Shown: positions 44,533 to 55,200 of the stretch, piece after piece | How the letters are laid out: every line of letters begins with the position of its first letter | Numbering within the stretch: the first letter of the stretch is position 1 | Source of the DNA: Micrasema longulum | Taxonomy: Eukaryota > Arthropoda > Insecta > Trichoptera > Brachycentridae | NCBI GenBank assembly: GCA_022494885.1 | Contig: JAGVSM010005039.1 | Location: 16,786-80,785, forward strand | Direction: 5' to 3' | DNA: 64,000 nucleotides | The notes under the pieces: generated by a model | The model's database searches: none | Told to the model about the DNA's origin: nothing | The model's input: only the letters and a program-made list of their open reading frames with translations | Translations under genes and position numbers: made by a program

Positions 44533-44576
44533 AATTAGCGCTTTCACCCTCCAATGAACATCTTCATACTGGTGAA
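44533..44576 (-). ncRNA. Hammerhead-like motif in left arm (degenerate)
   Basis: On the minus strand: ACCAGT, ATGAAGA, extra T, GTTC-ATTGGA-GGGT, GAAA, GCGCTA, ATTGGT. ACCAGT pairs with ATTGGT (6 bp, one wobble), and GCGC is self-complementary as a minimal helix III. The core C3 is A here, so activity is unlikely. Confidence 0.35.
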
Positions 44577-44889
44577 TATTAAACAGTGCAAGGATAATTT
44601 AAATAAAACTAAACATTATCATAAGTATAGGTATATTTAAAAATAAGTTGAAAAATATACAAAACGCAATATTTCAATGGAACAGAGTGAGACAAATTAT
44701 TGAAACATTTGTTGACGGCGTACTTTAAAAGAAGATTCTGTTTTTTAAATAATAGATGTTTCAATAATTTGTCTCACTCTGTTCCATTGAAATATTGCGT
44801 ATTGTATATTTTTCAACTTATTTTTAAATGTACCTACACTTAAGATAATATTTAGTTTTACATAAATTATCCTTACCCTGTATAATATT

Positions 44890-44935
44890 TACCAGTCTAA
44901 AGATGCTCATTAGAGGGCGAAAGCGCTAATTGGTC
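44890..44935 (+). ncRNA. Hammerhead-like motif in right arm (degenerate)
   Basis: On the plus strand: ACCAGT, CTAAAGA, extra T, GCTCATTAGAGGGC, GAAA, GCGCTA, ATTGGT. Same layout as the left arm; G5 of the core is A here. Combining arms suggests an ancestral CTGAAGA core. Confidence 0.35.
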
Positions 44936-45009
44936 AAATAAATAAATGGAAGTGTACCAAGTATTAAAATTAATAACTTATATGTAAATATACGTCATAA
45001 CATCATTAC

Positions 45010-45660
45010 CAAATTTATATGTTGGGAAAGAAAATGTTTTTTTTTCGAATTTAAGATCCTGTTTTTGGTATTATTATTTCATTATATTGTTATCAACAGT
45101 ACATATCCTTTTTTTTCATGAATCCGAGGGCCATGCGATTCATATAATTTATCATTTAAGATATCTTTATAATGTTTCTTGTTGGAATGTTATTTTAGTT
45201 ATTCAATTATTGATCTGCCTACTCCTATAAAAGTTCTCTTTTAGTGGGGTCTCGTTAGATTTTGATTAGACGGTGAACACAGGGGCAAAGATCAGCTATT
45301 AGCATTGTCTTTCATATTAATTGGTATTTTATCTTAACTTTCAGCCAACCCAACTTAGTATTTATTTACATATTTATTTAAAATCCCCTTTCCTTGGATT
45401 TCTTGAAGAGATGTTTTTGATAAGTCCACTAGTGGGAAACCTTTCTATTGTCTGAAACTAATTTGGTATTTATGGGTTATGGCTGGGAAGGAAATGTTTT
45501 TTATGTGGTTCATTTTTGCCCAGCCAACAATCCATACAATGTAGGTGATCTTATGAACATCAACATGCGTAAGAAAGGCTAGCATACCTATGTGTTTTAA
45601 TATAAATAATAAATAAATAGAAAAAATCATAAAAATAAATTATTATTATTATTGATATGG
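45010..45660. other. AT-rich DNA, no gene seen
   Basis: The frame 45445-45630 has no recognised domain. Confidence 0.4.
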
Positions 45661-46123
45661 GGATTGTTACGGACGTCATCAGAAATTAGCAGCCCTATCT
45701 AAGGCCTTTAATGCCTAGATAGAATAGATTCCTCGGTATTTGAATGCATATTATAATAAATGTTCTTGGGCCCAAAATTAGTTATTGTAACTCATGGGGA
45801 ATACATGTAATATATTTTGATAAAATAAAAAAATGTAAGCAAAATACTCCCCCTCAATAAAGACTCTTATTTGTTAACTTCAAAGGTGGTCTTTGCCATA
45901 CCAAGACATAAAGAATAAGGTACCGATAACAAAATGCTTTAATAAAAAACACAATGCTCCTATATCATTATACTTATGTAATATTTCTGTGTCGAATATG
46001 TTGCTTCCCGCACGGTCTACACTCAAATGCGGTCGAGTGGCGGGGGGAGGTAGTTCTTATACTTGGCGAGAAGGAGACAGATAGAGCGGGAGAACATCGC
46101 GCCACCCTTCTCGCGGTGACGTG

Positions 46124-46220
46124 ATTGGTCGGCTAACTGACACCCTCTATTGGCCGGCCGGTGTAGGCCGTGCATATTTTCTGTGTATAAATAGGCCGCA
46201 AGGCCCCATAATAAATCAGT
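46124..46220 (+). promoter_or_regulatory. Pol II promoter: ATTGG boxes, TATA, initiator
   Basis: ATTGG (inverted CCAAT) at 46124 and 46149, TATAAATA at 46186-46193, and TCAGT initiator at 46216-46220. The initiator A (46218) lies 32 bp after the TATA start, the spacing used by insect promoters. AATAAA at 46210 lies just before the start, as in several insect LTRs. Direction is plus. Confidence 0.6.
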
Positions 46221-46434
46221 TTCACTCTACTACTCGTGTTGGAATCATATCTCCGCTCTACTCTCCATCGATACTGTTTTTATGAATATTTAATTTTTAT
46301 GTTTATTCATTTACATGTATTTTTTTTTTTTATTAATACTAGTTTTTACACGTATTTTTAATTTTCTAATTATAAATTGTATATTCTGTTTTTTTATTTA
46401 ATTTTTAATTACTAACGATATTTTTTCAAATTTA

Positions 46435-46690
46435 TATTTATGCTTCAATTTTTATTATTATCGGTATGTTTTCCAATTTATATTTTTGTTTAATTTCTTT
46501 ATTACTAATATTTTATAATGTGTATTCATGCTTCAATTTTTATTATTATCGGTATGTTTTCTAATTTATAATAATTATGTCTCATTTCTTTACTATTAAT
46601 GCATATTTTCTAATTTATTTTTATCATTCAATTTTTATTATTATTACTTGCAAGTTTTCTAATTTATATTAATATTGTTTTTTTCTAGTG
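46435..46690 (+). repeat. About 90-bp tandem repeat, three units
   Basis: GCTTCAATTTTTATTATTAT plus CGGTATGTTTT at 46442 and again at 46529; a third unit at about 46626 reads CATTCAATTTTTATTATTAT. Each is followed by a C(C/T)AATTTAT segment. Confidence 0.75.
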
Positions 46691-46932
46691 TTATTATTAT
46701 TCTTCGAATTTATTAAGCATCATTTAATGATACTAAAATATAAAAAAACACATGTAAAAAATAAGGTCCTTCCTAAACACAGGAATTTCCTAGCTAGTCG
46801 GGACCTAAAACAAAGAAACTTCGTACATTTTAAAACTGTGAAATACACATGTAAATAAATACTCACTACTCTACAAGACCTTCCTCTGTCTTGGATTCAA
46901 CTAATGGGCTTTTCACTCTACGGATTCCGACA

Positions 46933-47835
46933 GCGGCCCTTTCTTCTGGATTTGAAAATATTTTTTTAAGACTACACTTGAATCGGCTTTAATTGTAGTT
47001 TGAGGCGAGTATGCGATCAGTTATTCAATGTGCTGGACCTGCTAAACCTGCTACCCGCCGGTAGGGCGTCAGCTGAGTCGATTTGTGTCAACGTCTTTAT
47101 TTATCTATTCAAGTCAATAGTCTCGTAATGATATTAATACATTTGTTTTTAATTTTCATTCTATTTTTAACGTTTTATTTTTGTTTTAAATATAATGAGT
47201 TTCATATTATTATTGATATGCATCTAACCTAAACGCCGAAATATTTTTTTGTTAAATTAAAAAGATAATTAAATAATTCAAATTTCAAGCGACATATTTA
47301 TTTACGTTAAAAATATATTAAAAAAACAGCGTTAATAAGTTTATTGCATTTACAAACCATTTTTTTGCATAAAACATGCTTATCTTATTACAGCATAAGT
47401 TATTATTTTTACAAATTTTTATTTAGATGTTTTCATAGTACAGAGTTTTACCAGTTATAAAATTCCTTCAGCTACTTTACTGTCATAAAAATTACTAGGA
47501 AAAGAGAAAAACATCTAACTAAGATGAGACATTCTCAAGTATGGAGTATTTTGTTTATAACGTGGAACATCTTGAGCAATTCTTAAGAATTTGTTGTCAG
47601 CAAAAAAAATAATAAGAATACTTCAAGTTCTTCCTTTGAACGTTTTCAACGGAGAAATTAAAAACAAAATCGCTTCTTTCTCTTTATCTGATAACGGCAA
47701 ATGAATACTATAAATATTATTTTTAGACGGATTAGTTCTTCTTAAACTTGTAAAAATACATTATTTATAGATATATAAGAAGCTATAATTTGTTATTTGT
47801 ATGTTTCTGTAAATGGCATGTGTGTGCGTTCATTC
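46933..47835. other. AT-rich DNA, no gene seen
   Basis: No retroviral gag or pol frame follows the LTR-like region. Nothing else recognised. Confidence 0.4.
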
Positions 47836-47839
47836 ATGT

Positions 47840-48470
47840 TTTTATTTTATTTATTTATTAAGGATATCAACAGTTATACATGTTAAAAACATTTTAACAA
47901 ATAAAGTATACAAATAATAAAACCAATTACAGATATCCATAGAAATACATTAAATATTCGTTCAATACATGCTAGTGTGTTTGTGTAAGTGTAAGTGTAA
48001 GTGTAAGTGTGTGAGTGGGTGGGTGAGTGGGTTTTATAATGGAATGAGGGTGGACATGTGTGTAAATATTATTGCGCAAGTGTCAAAAATATAAAAAAAT
48101 ATATGAAATATTAAGAGTTAGAGATAAAATGAGATTTTATTATGGAAACTAAGTATAAGACAAAAAATTTTGTTTTAAAACGCGCATTTTAAATGTTAAT
48201 TAGTTACAATCAAACGGCTCAATAAGGGGAAAGTTCAAATTATATTCACAAGCTAAACGTTTATGTGAAGAGTTCTGGGCATAGTTCATACGAACTGCTG
48301 GCACATGAAATAGAGAGCTTGACGTGTGACGGGTGAGGTGCGGTAGCCAGGGACATTTAATGATAACTCCGACATAAGAGCCGGACTATCAAGGCGTCCA
48401 CTAAGTATGTCATGTAGGACCCCCATGTCTAATAGTAGACGGCGATCAAATTACGTATGTATAATATTAT
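47840..48470 (-). pseudogene. Jockey-like LINE, C-terminus and 3' UTR
   Basis: The minus strand from 48455 reads RRLLLDMGVLHDILSGRLDS, PALMSELSLNVPGYRTSPVT, then after a shift HVPAVRMNYAQNSSHKRLAC and a stop near 48197. This is the standard end of Jockey ORF2 (LHDIL.G..DSP.LL..I...VP...R). The 3' UTR holds the (GTGTAA)n-type tract at about 47990-48015 (plus sense) and ends at an A-rich tail near 47845. The element is 5' truncated. Confidence 0.75.
47985..48035 (+). repeat. GTGTAA / GTGGG microsatellite
   Basis: GTGTAAGTGTAAGTGTAAGT then GTGAGTGGGTGGGTGAGTGG, within the LINE 3' UTR. Confidence 0.85.
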
Positions 48471-48644
48471 ATTACTTTACATACCTAATGTGGTACGTTG
48501 TTTTTGAATAATTTACGTATACATGTTTCAATTTAGTTTTTCAAAGATACAAAATATGAATTCTGTATTTTAAGAATCTCCGACTATAAACGTTGTAATA
48601 CAGTTAAAGAAAAAGTGTTGTCAAAACTACTTGACAAGAACATT

Positions 48645-48835
48645 GTTCTGGAAAGCCGTAGATGACGATTATTTGGCTTAATTCGGCGAAACTAAAGGAC
48701 AAAGGATCGACGTGGGAGCAGGTGATTATGCAGCTGGCGAAAGAATCTCCCGGAGGCGTCTGGTGATGTCCATACGTTCCGCTCAGGAGCGGACGTTGAA
48801 AAAAAGAAAAAGAAGAAAATCAACTGAGTAATTTA
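48645..48835 (+). pseudogene. LINE RT C-terminal tail and 3' hairpin end (tail family, copy 3)
   Basis: The plus strand reads WKAVDDDYLA, a stop, FGETKGQRIDVGAGDYAAGE. It parallels copy 1 at 30.04 kb (WKTVDDDLPTLFGRTKGRWI) residue by residue. It is followed by TCCGCTCAGGAGCGGA (a 6-bp hairpin, 48778-48793) and GAAAAAAAGAAAAAGAAGAA. One stop and several changes; non-functional. Confidence 0.6.
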
Positions 48836-50040
48836 AAGATGAACAAAATGAATAATGTGTCAAATCAGGCATACAAGGTAAACAATGCTCGCTATGTCCC
48901 GAATGTATTCCGAACACGTAGTCGTCATCTGTTTAGATCACCTGTAATGTCATCGCTACATTACGAAGATAAATCCTCCCACAGACATATGCTAGACACG
49001 ATAAACGCATAACTCTTCTCATCCAGTGATCAGGAAAGATCGAGTCCGTGTCACCGGGAGATGCGCACTTACATACTAATGGGAACCGAGAGGTGGCTGA
49101 CTATGGCGTATCGAATATCATCCGTTTCAGTCTTATAATATTATGGTATAACAGGTAAAGGTACATGGACATATTATTATCGCACAGATTGCGAAAAAAG
49201 ATTTTTTTGTTTTTAGTTTAAATAATTATTACCTCTACATCCGTTTATGTATTTGATATAAATTAGTAAAATTAAAAAGTAAATTGTAATCTATGTGATA
49301 AAATAACACAATAAAAAAACCTCTAAATATTGTTATTGTATTGAATGTGAAAAGTAAAATTCTTTTAACATTTCGGTTTAAGTTTGTAACTGTTTTGGTA
49401 TCGAATTATTTAAGAAATATGAATTTTATGTAATTAGATGTTCAGTGTGGTAAATGTCTATTTGAGTTCGTTAGAAAAATGTTTTTAAAATTAATTAAAT
49501 ATAAGAGTTTCATATATAAGATAACTTAACGAGTAAAAAGTATGTTGTTTTAATGTATTTTGATTTATTATTATTTGTTGTTAGTTAAATACAAAAAAAA
49601 AAATGTAAAATCTATGGTGAAAAGTTAAATCAAAATATAGCTAAGTTAATAAGCGACGGGTTCACGTAATTGACTTCTGAATCAGTCAAATAAAAACATC
49701 AAGTATGAAAACGCGCCGAAAAAAATTGTTTTCTAAAAGAGGTTACGATTTCAAAATACGTTTTACGTTCAATAAATTTGTAGCAAAATAAATCACCTTA
49801 AGCAAAGATTTTAGAATTTCCACTAAATCAAATTACTCTTCCGGGGAAGTACTTCTATTTAAATAATTTAGATAGAGTTCGCAAATCCGTAATGTTTTAG
49901 CACAATTAGGGTTATTAAATGAGCTGCGGATTAATTTTATTAATTAATTCTAAATCCAGAAGGAGCAGTGGGCCAAGTTCGATATTCTGTTAATTCGGGA
50001 GATGGAAGGGCTCATCCAAATTGGGCAGAAATGTTTAGCG
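48836..50040. other. Unassigned DNA
   Basis: No gene supported. 48900-49150 is less AT-rich; the rest is plain AT-rich. Confidence 0.35.
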
Positions 50041-50044
50041 AGGG

Positions 50045-50230
50045 AAGGGGATGTAGTGGAGCGGCGGTAGGTACCCACTACCCACTACCCACCTAGCGGG
50101 ACCTACTCGGCCGGGAGGGCCATCATGCTTCACTGATTAATACTCTGCTGAGTAATGTAATCCTTCCCGCGCCCCCACCCCGCGGACACCCCTTCCGCTA
50201 ATCTCTACGGTGGGGTGGAAATCAGAATAA
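50045..50230. other. GC-rich block
   Basis: Contains GTACCCACTACCCACTACCC (a 9-10 bp duplication) and CCGCGCCCCCACCCCGCGGA. No gene seen. Confidence 0.3.
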
Positions 50231-51530
50231 CGGAAAAATTCCCGGCGAAATAATGACGAATAAAAAGATTGTTATTTCTCTCGATAAATCGTACGATTTC
50301 TTCAAAGGAAAGGATGAAACAAAATTAGAAATCGGTACCTTTAAAAATTCCTCTTCACCTGGACCGCTTCGTTGAATCAAAAACAGTATGGATTCGGTAA
50401 AAAATAATCATATTTAAAATAAAAAATAAAAAATAAAAACTGCGCACCTAACGATTTATCAAAGCGACAAAATGATACAAAGGTAATGATTTTTTTTTTC
50501 TTTTTCAAAGCTTAATTTGATTCGTAATAAAGCGCGGCAACTCGGATTATATTTAAATATTAAAATTCTATCTCCATCCTCGAAAACTTTTTCGAGTCGC
50601 TCGCGATCACAATAGAGTCTAACGAAGTCCGCTGAACATTTTTATAAAATTTAGGTACGAGAGTCGTACCGCGGTAGACCAGTACGGCGACAAATCCTCG
50701 GAGAACCATTATATCTGGTATTTATTAGGACTGCGCGCGGGCCGCCGTGGTCACTCCAGCCCGATCCCCGTCCGGCGGGACGACACGATGTTCCCCTCGC
50801 GGTCCTGTCTCCTAACTCGGATTGATGATGGCCATTACCGGAACCATTATTGTCATATTGCTTAGATGCGTCATTTATTGCTATCACACTCTGATAAATA
50901 TTGACTAACGACACGCGTCCCGACCGGTTGGGAGATTGGGGTTCAAACAATAGCGATCCGAACGGTAAATATAACCTGGCCCTGTGTCGTACGCGTTTGG
51001 GTGGTTTCGTACATGCGTCTTTATGGCTGTCCCGTGACTATTATTTTCTAACATTTATAAAATATGTTTCTTTGTCTGAATTAACGTGACTTACTGATGA
51101 TTATTTATTTTGTCGTTGTGTTTAATCTAATAAAAGTACTTAAAAAGGTAAAAATGCACAAAACGGTCAAATAATTGTTCTAGTAATGTGATTATTGTCG
51201 AAAAAAAACTAAATTTTAACGCGTACCATAAACGGGTGATCGTGTTGTAAGATTATTTTTAATAAACTCAAAAACTTTTTTTCCAATAAAATACAATGAA
51301 TATGCTTAGTGAATAAAAGGAAAAAAAAAGTTCCGAAATATTGTTGAAAGTAGAAATTCCGACTTTGGTACAGCTTTACCGCTTATTTTCTAATGAAATG
51401 TCTTTGATTTGTCAATATTCTTATTTATTTATTTCTCGTCGATTTGCCATTGCCTCCCTTTTGTTACTTTATGTGAGGTGAGGTGAGATTGTATTACAGT
51501 GTACAAACTTTTTCAAAACGCACATGTACG
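50231..51530. other. Unassigned DNA
   Basis: The minus frame 50651-50950 (99 codons) lies in GC-richer DNA (50690-50960) and has no family. Its Arg/Gly/Ser-rich composition follows base composition. Confidence 0.3.
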
Positions 51531-51539
51531 TCGGCGTAA

Positions 51540-51850
51540 AAGAAAATGTCTCCGTGCCGGACCCCGTCACACGGTGGTGTGGATCTGATACGGCGCGGGA
51601 TGCAGGACCGGCGTTCGGCGTTCTCCCCGCCATGCGCCACGGCCCCCGCGACTTGCACAGCAGCCGGCTTAGAAACTTGTCCGAAGGAAGGGCGCGGGCG
51701 GCGCACCGTTTCGCATGCAAATCGCCGGATTATTTGCCCTCGTCGTTCCCGCCTACCTGTCCTCTGTTTCCCGCTCCCCCGCCCTTCCCCGCTCATCAGA
51801 ACTCCGCGACTGAAGTCCGTGTTCGAGGGAGGGAAACATTCCGGACTTAC
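51540..51850. other. CpG-rich block, possible regulatory region
   Basis: About 300 bp of GC-rich sequence with four long overlapping frames on both strands (a sign of composition, not coding). It includes ATGCAAAT, an octamer-like word, at 51714, and pyrimidine-rich CCCGCTCCCCCGCCCTTCCC at 51769. Confidence 0.35.
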
Positions 51851-51947
51851 AAATAAACTTAAAATGACAATATTGTTAGCTCCTTAGGAAATCTTAATAA
51901 ATTATCCTGACCAACAAACAGAAAGTTCAGAGAAAAAAACTTCAAGG

Positions 51948-52105
51948 GTCCATAGTGCAAACCAAATGCAGAGTATCTCGATTATCTGTTACGCGAAGGT
52001 GAAGTGATCAATCTTGCGCTTCAGTTGCCAGCCAAGGAAAAACAAAATATTGCAGTGTTAACATACTGCGCAGTCAATATTATCATATTAATCTTGACAG
52101 GAATC
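51948..52105 (-). mobile_element. SINE copy (same family as 41.8 kb)
   Basis: The minus strand has CGCGTTTGATTCCTGTCA (degenerate box B), CTGGCAACTGAAGCGCAAGA, TTGATCACTTCACCTTCGCG and CTATGGACCCTT. Head mostly lost. Confidence 0.6.
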
Positions 52106-52169
52106 AAACGCGGAAAATAAAATCTGATAGATTTTCGTGAAAAAAAAAATAACACGGAATTAAGAATGA

Positions 52170-52262
52170 TCTAAATCGGTTTGTGGTGTAGCCGCGGGGC
52201 TAATATCACGGACTCACGCACGAGGACCGAGATTCGAATCCCACTCTATCCCAAATTTATTT
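52170..52262 (+). mobile_element. tRNA-like head of a second SINE type
   Basis: GGTTTGTGGTGTAGCCGCGG leads, after 40 bp, to GATTCGAATCCC (box B, 52231-52242). The spacing fits a tRNA-like Pol III promoter, but the cloverleaf is not clear and there is no CCA or tRNA identity. Probably a SINE head or tRNA pseudogene. Confidence 0.45.
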
Positions 52263-52379
52263 CCATTTTCTAAGAGTGAGTTATTTACAACTTGCTTAAA
52301 ATGGTCCATAGAAAAAATATCTGGGTTTATTAAAACGCAAATATTTCGTCATATAACTATGAATATTTTATTTCATTCA

Positions 52380-52865
52380 AATTATTTATTGACAATTCTT
52401 GATGAAATTCTATTGTCATGATATAATAACTTATTTTTACATTTAAGTTATTAATTAAAAATAATTGGTACACTTCCACTTATTTATTTTGACCAATTAG
52501 CGCTTTCACCCTCTAATGGGCATCTTTAGACTGATGAATATTATACAGTGTATGGATAATTTATATAAAACTAAATATTATCTTAAGTGTAGGTATATTT
52601 AAAAATAAGTTGAAAAATATACAATACGCAATATTGCAATGGAACAGAGTAAGACAAATGATTGAAACATATGTTGGCAGTGTACTTAAGGAGGATATTC
52701 TATTATATGAAAAATATTTATTGTTTTATTAAAATGTACATGTACATGTATTACAATGTACATTGGAGGGTGAAAGCGCTAGTCGGTCAAAATAAATAAG
52801 TGGAAGTGTACTAAGTATTTTTTAAAATTAATAACTTACGTGTAAATATAAGTTACTACATCATA
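52380..52865. mobile_element. Large foldback element, copy B
   Basis: Same family as 44.42-45.01 kb. The left arm (52380-52670) is complete. The right arm keeps only its outer part (52760-52862, GGAGGGTGAAAGCGCTAGTC onward). The centre is replaced by AT-rich DNA with ACATGTACATGT. The left arm carries a hammerhead-like motif on the minus strand near 52487-52535: CTAAAGA, extra T, GCCC-ATTAGA-GGGT (4 bp), GAAA, GCGCTA, ATTGGT pairing with ATCAGT. Confidence 0.8.
52487..52535 (-). ncRNA. Hammerhead-like motif in copy B left arm
   Basis: ATCAGT, CTAAAGA, T, GCCC/GGGT stem with ATTAGA loop, GAAA, GCGC, TA, ATTGGT. It has the best helix II of the three foldback motifs; the core has one substitution (G5 to A). 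Confidence 0.35.
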
Positions 52866-52937
52866 AAATATGAATACATTTGTATTTAGTGTTAATAAAT
52901 GGAAAACACAAATAAACCTTATCAAGTCAAAAGCTTT

Positions 52938-53006
52938 AGTCGAGGATTCTGGTTTTGTTTCATACACAGAACTGTGCTCTTAATCCACCTGGACACAGAT
53001 AAATTA
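52938..53006 (+). repeat. Dispersed repeat Q, copy 2
   Basis: GAGGATTCTGGTTTTGTTTC, ATACACAGAACTGTGCTCTT, AATCCACCTGGACACAGATA; matches 40171-40245. Confidence 0.55.
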
Positions 53007-53027
53007 TTACTCTTCCTTATTCTTTAT

Positions 53028-53228
53028 AACGCTTAAGGTTCCAGGTTCGATTCCTAAGCCGGCATGAATATTGATTAAGAGGGTGATTTTATATTTTATT
53101 TTCCCGTACTGGCACCTGAAGCGTATTTATGATCATATAACCTCCATACGGTGAGGTTATGATCGTTGTACGCTGCATTTGATGTATCAGTATAGTGCCT
53201 TAAGCACCATTGGGTTCAGATACGGGTT
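53028..53228 (+). mobile_element. SINE copy, plus strand
   Basis: Starts CGCTTAAGGTTCCAGGTTCG (box B GGTTCGATTCC, 53044-53054), then TACTGGCACCTGAAGCGTAT, GTACGCTGCATTTGATGTAT and AGTGCCTTAAGCACCATTGG. Same body as 41.8 kb; head incomplete. Confidence 0.7.
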
Positions 53229-54880
53229 CGATGATATAAAAAAATTCCATGACCCTTAAACTTATTTGTATTCTAATATTAATTCGATTTACTCCTAAAT
53301 AAGTCCAACAGAAACTGTGCAAAATAAAGATAGTCATTAAGATTAGATTATCTGATTTAGATTTTACACTGACTTTAGCTGAATAGCAGAAATCACCAAC
53401 GGACCTGGCACGTCCCTGACTAAGCGATGTACCTCGACATTTATTTTAATTTTATCGGAAATCAGAGTCACCGTTCCTATCAGAACTTAAAACTTTGCTG
53501 AAATCGAAGAAACCGTAATAATTAAAGTTAAACCTTTTCTCGAGAGAAAATGTCAATTAAAAAAGGAAATAAAATGTTGGAATGTACATTTCGATATCTG
53601 TTGGTAGCGATGTCCAATCCACAAATGTCACTTTTAGGTTACAAACCCAGAAGAAAGTTCGTAGACTACAGTAAATCGGAACTTTCTCGAGCGAAGAAAA
53701 TGTCTTCTTCCATCCTATCTCCGCTCCGCGGGGACTCAACTCGAACTTGGTATTATGGGGAATAAAGTGATAGGAAAACAGTCACGTGAACAAATCTGCT
53801 ATGAATCTGGGGTAACCGCTCTAAAACAAAAAGCTTCATAACCAGCGACAACAATTAAACATAAAAAAATACACAAAAACACAAGTTCACTATCGGAAAA
53901 TTATTCATTTTCACGTCCCAACTTACCAGAAAGTTCTGTGTTAAGTTTTAATAATAAACAACAATACATAAAATACATAATAATAATAGTACATTTACAC
54001 AATAAAAGTTATTAATTAATCCATGGTGTTGCAAATTTGAGACCATGTGTGTAAAATTCAAATTTGATTATTCAATAACACTTTCATTGAATTAAATTAT
54101 TTATTTCCACAAAATAATTTATATTAAAATAAATAATTCGAAAAAGTAAAAATAATCATATGTTTTACATTTACATGGTAAAATATTTAGTAAACACACA
54201 ATTATCTAATAACCAACATTTTATTTAACTTCATTATTTGGTTAGTTCCCAAATATATACACATATACGAATATATTCATTAGAGTTATAACGACGACAG
54301 AATCGATACTATAAATTTAATTCCGTAGCAATCGTATACAGCGGTCTCTTCCCTTAGCAAAACTTAGTTATAAATAATGTTCATCTTAAACATTGGCCTT
54401 GTTTTCGAGAGCATAATAATATGTTTATTCAATATATTGAACACTGTTCTAGCTATAATCTAAAAGTGTCTCCGAGTAAGCGTCGCGCGTCGTACGGGTT
54501 CTCGGTATTGAGTAATTTATATTAGGCGAAAACCTCGTAAGGGCATTCTGTTGGGACCTTCCGAAGTCGCCTGACCAGAAATTCGTGAATACTTCCGCGA
54601 TCATTTTTTTCTGATATCAAGAACCTTTAATAATTGAAATAATGGGTCAGGCGGGTATGTAGGGGGTACTATAACGTAACTCCTAGAATTGCGTTTTAAT
54701 TATTGTTCATCATAAATGTCGAGTTACTTAAAAAAATAAGTGCTAAGACATGACATAGTTTTCAGATACCAGCGACTGAACCTGAGTCTCCCGTCGCAAT
54801 TTTTTGTTAGCAATAACGCCCAGGTATGTTATCGATGGGTTTCAAAACAGACACGAATTAACACAGTTCAGGGAGTGACC
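53229..54880. other. AT-rich DNA, no gene seen
   Basis: The frame 53550-53765 (71 codons) and its mirror have no recognised family. 54755-54830 has a weak tRNA-like word (GACTCAGGTTCAGTCG on the minus strand). Confidence 0.35.
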
Positions 54881-54884
54881 CGCC

Positions 54885-55200
54885 TTTTTAGGACTCGTCC
54901 ATAGTGCGGGCATAACGCGGGGGCGACAGCATGGGCGTTAGTTTCAAACATACGAAAACGTATGAAAAACGTCACACATGGCCATAGTACGAGGCTTGTG
55001 GCGGGCGCGACAAATTAATGTTCGAGGCCTAAAAGCGAGCGATTTTACCATACACTTCTAATCGCTCGTTACCGCCGCGCCGGTTTCTCGGGCGCAGCTA
55101 GCGACCAGCACATAACCCACCTTGGTCCTTGGTTTGGTCGCGCGGTAAGAGGTAAGACCGAACGAATTTGATCTTACCGCCTGGCCTTCGCGCGACTCGT
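54885..55200. other. CpG-rich block
   Basis: Contains GGGCGACAGCATGGGCG and GTTTCTCGGGCGCAGCTAGC. The start (GGACTCGTCCATAGTG) resembles 58.35 kb (AGGGCTTGTCCATAGT), so both may be remains of one element. No gene. Confidence 0.3.

Larger units (their letters stand above)
44418..45009. mobile_element. Large foldback element, copy A
   Basis: The left arm (44453-44709) and right arm (44756-45009) are about 250-bp inverted repeats of high identity: ACAAATTATTGAAACAT faces ATGTTTCAATAATTTGT across a 46-bp loop. The arms share CAATATTTCAATGGAACAGA and GAAAAATATACAA(A/T)ACGCA near the centre and ACTTATATTTACATATAAGT near the ends. About 30 bp at the far left (AATTATTTATTGACAATTCT) are also in copy B but absent on the right. 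Non-coding. Each arm carries a hammerhead-like motif. Confidence 0.85.
45665..46932 (+). mobile_element. Candidate LTR (solo or leftover)
   Basis: Begins TGTTACGGACGTCATC and ends GGATTCCGACA, short inverted ends (TGT..CGGA / TCCG.ACA) that fit LTR termini. In between is a clear Pol II promoter. No target duplication was found, and no gag, pol or primer-binding site is evident to the right. It may be a solo LTR whose duplication has decayed, or a truncated one. Both borders are tentative; the promoter is the firm part. Confidence 0.4.

Noticed and set aside
45667..45690. CTGATGACGTCCG on the minus strand as a hammerhead
   Set aside because: No GAAA follows and no helix II forms.
45665..46932. 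5' LTR of a complete LTR retrotransposon
   Set aside because: No primer-binding site, gag, pol or second LTR downstream in the window.
47985..48035. GTGTAA array as a CRISPR-like array
   Set aside because: A 6-bp microsatellite in a LINE 3' UTR, in a eukaryotic window.
50651..50950. 99-codon minus frame as a gene
   Set aside because: Composition-driven, no homology recognised.
51780..51815. CTGATGA..GGGAAAC on the minus strand as a hammerhead
   Set aside because: The stretch between the boxes is G-rich on one side only, so helix II cannot pair.
51494..51887. Four long overlapping frames as a gene
   Set aside because: They overlap on both strands in GC-rich DNA, where stops are rare. No shared domain.
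52170..52262. Functional tRNA gene
   Set aside because: The box B is good but acceptor and anticodon stems do not form; SINE head or pseudogene is more likely.
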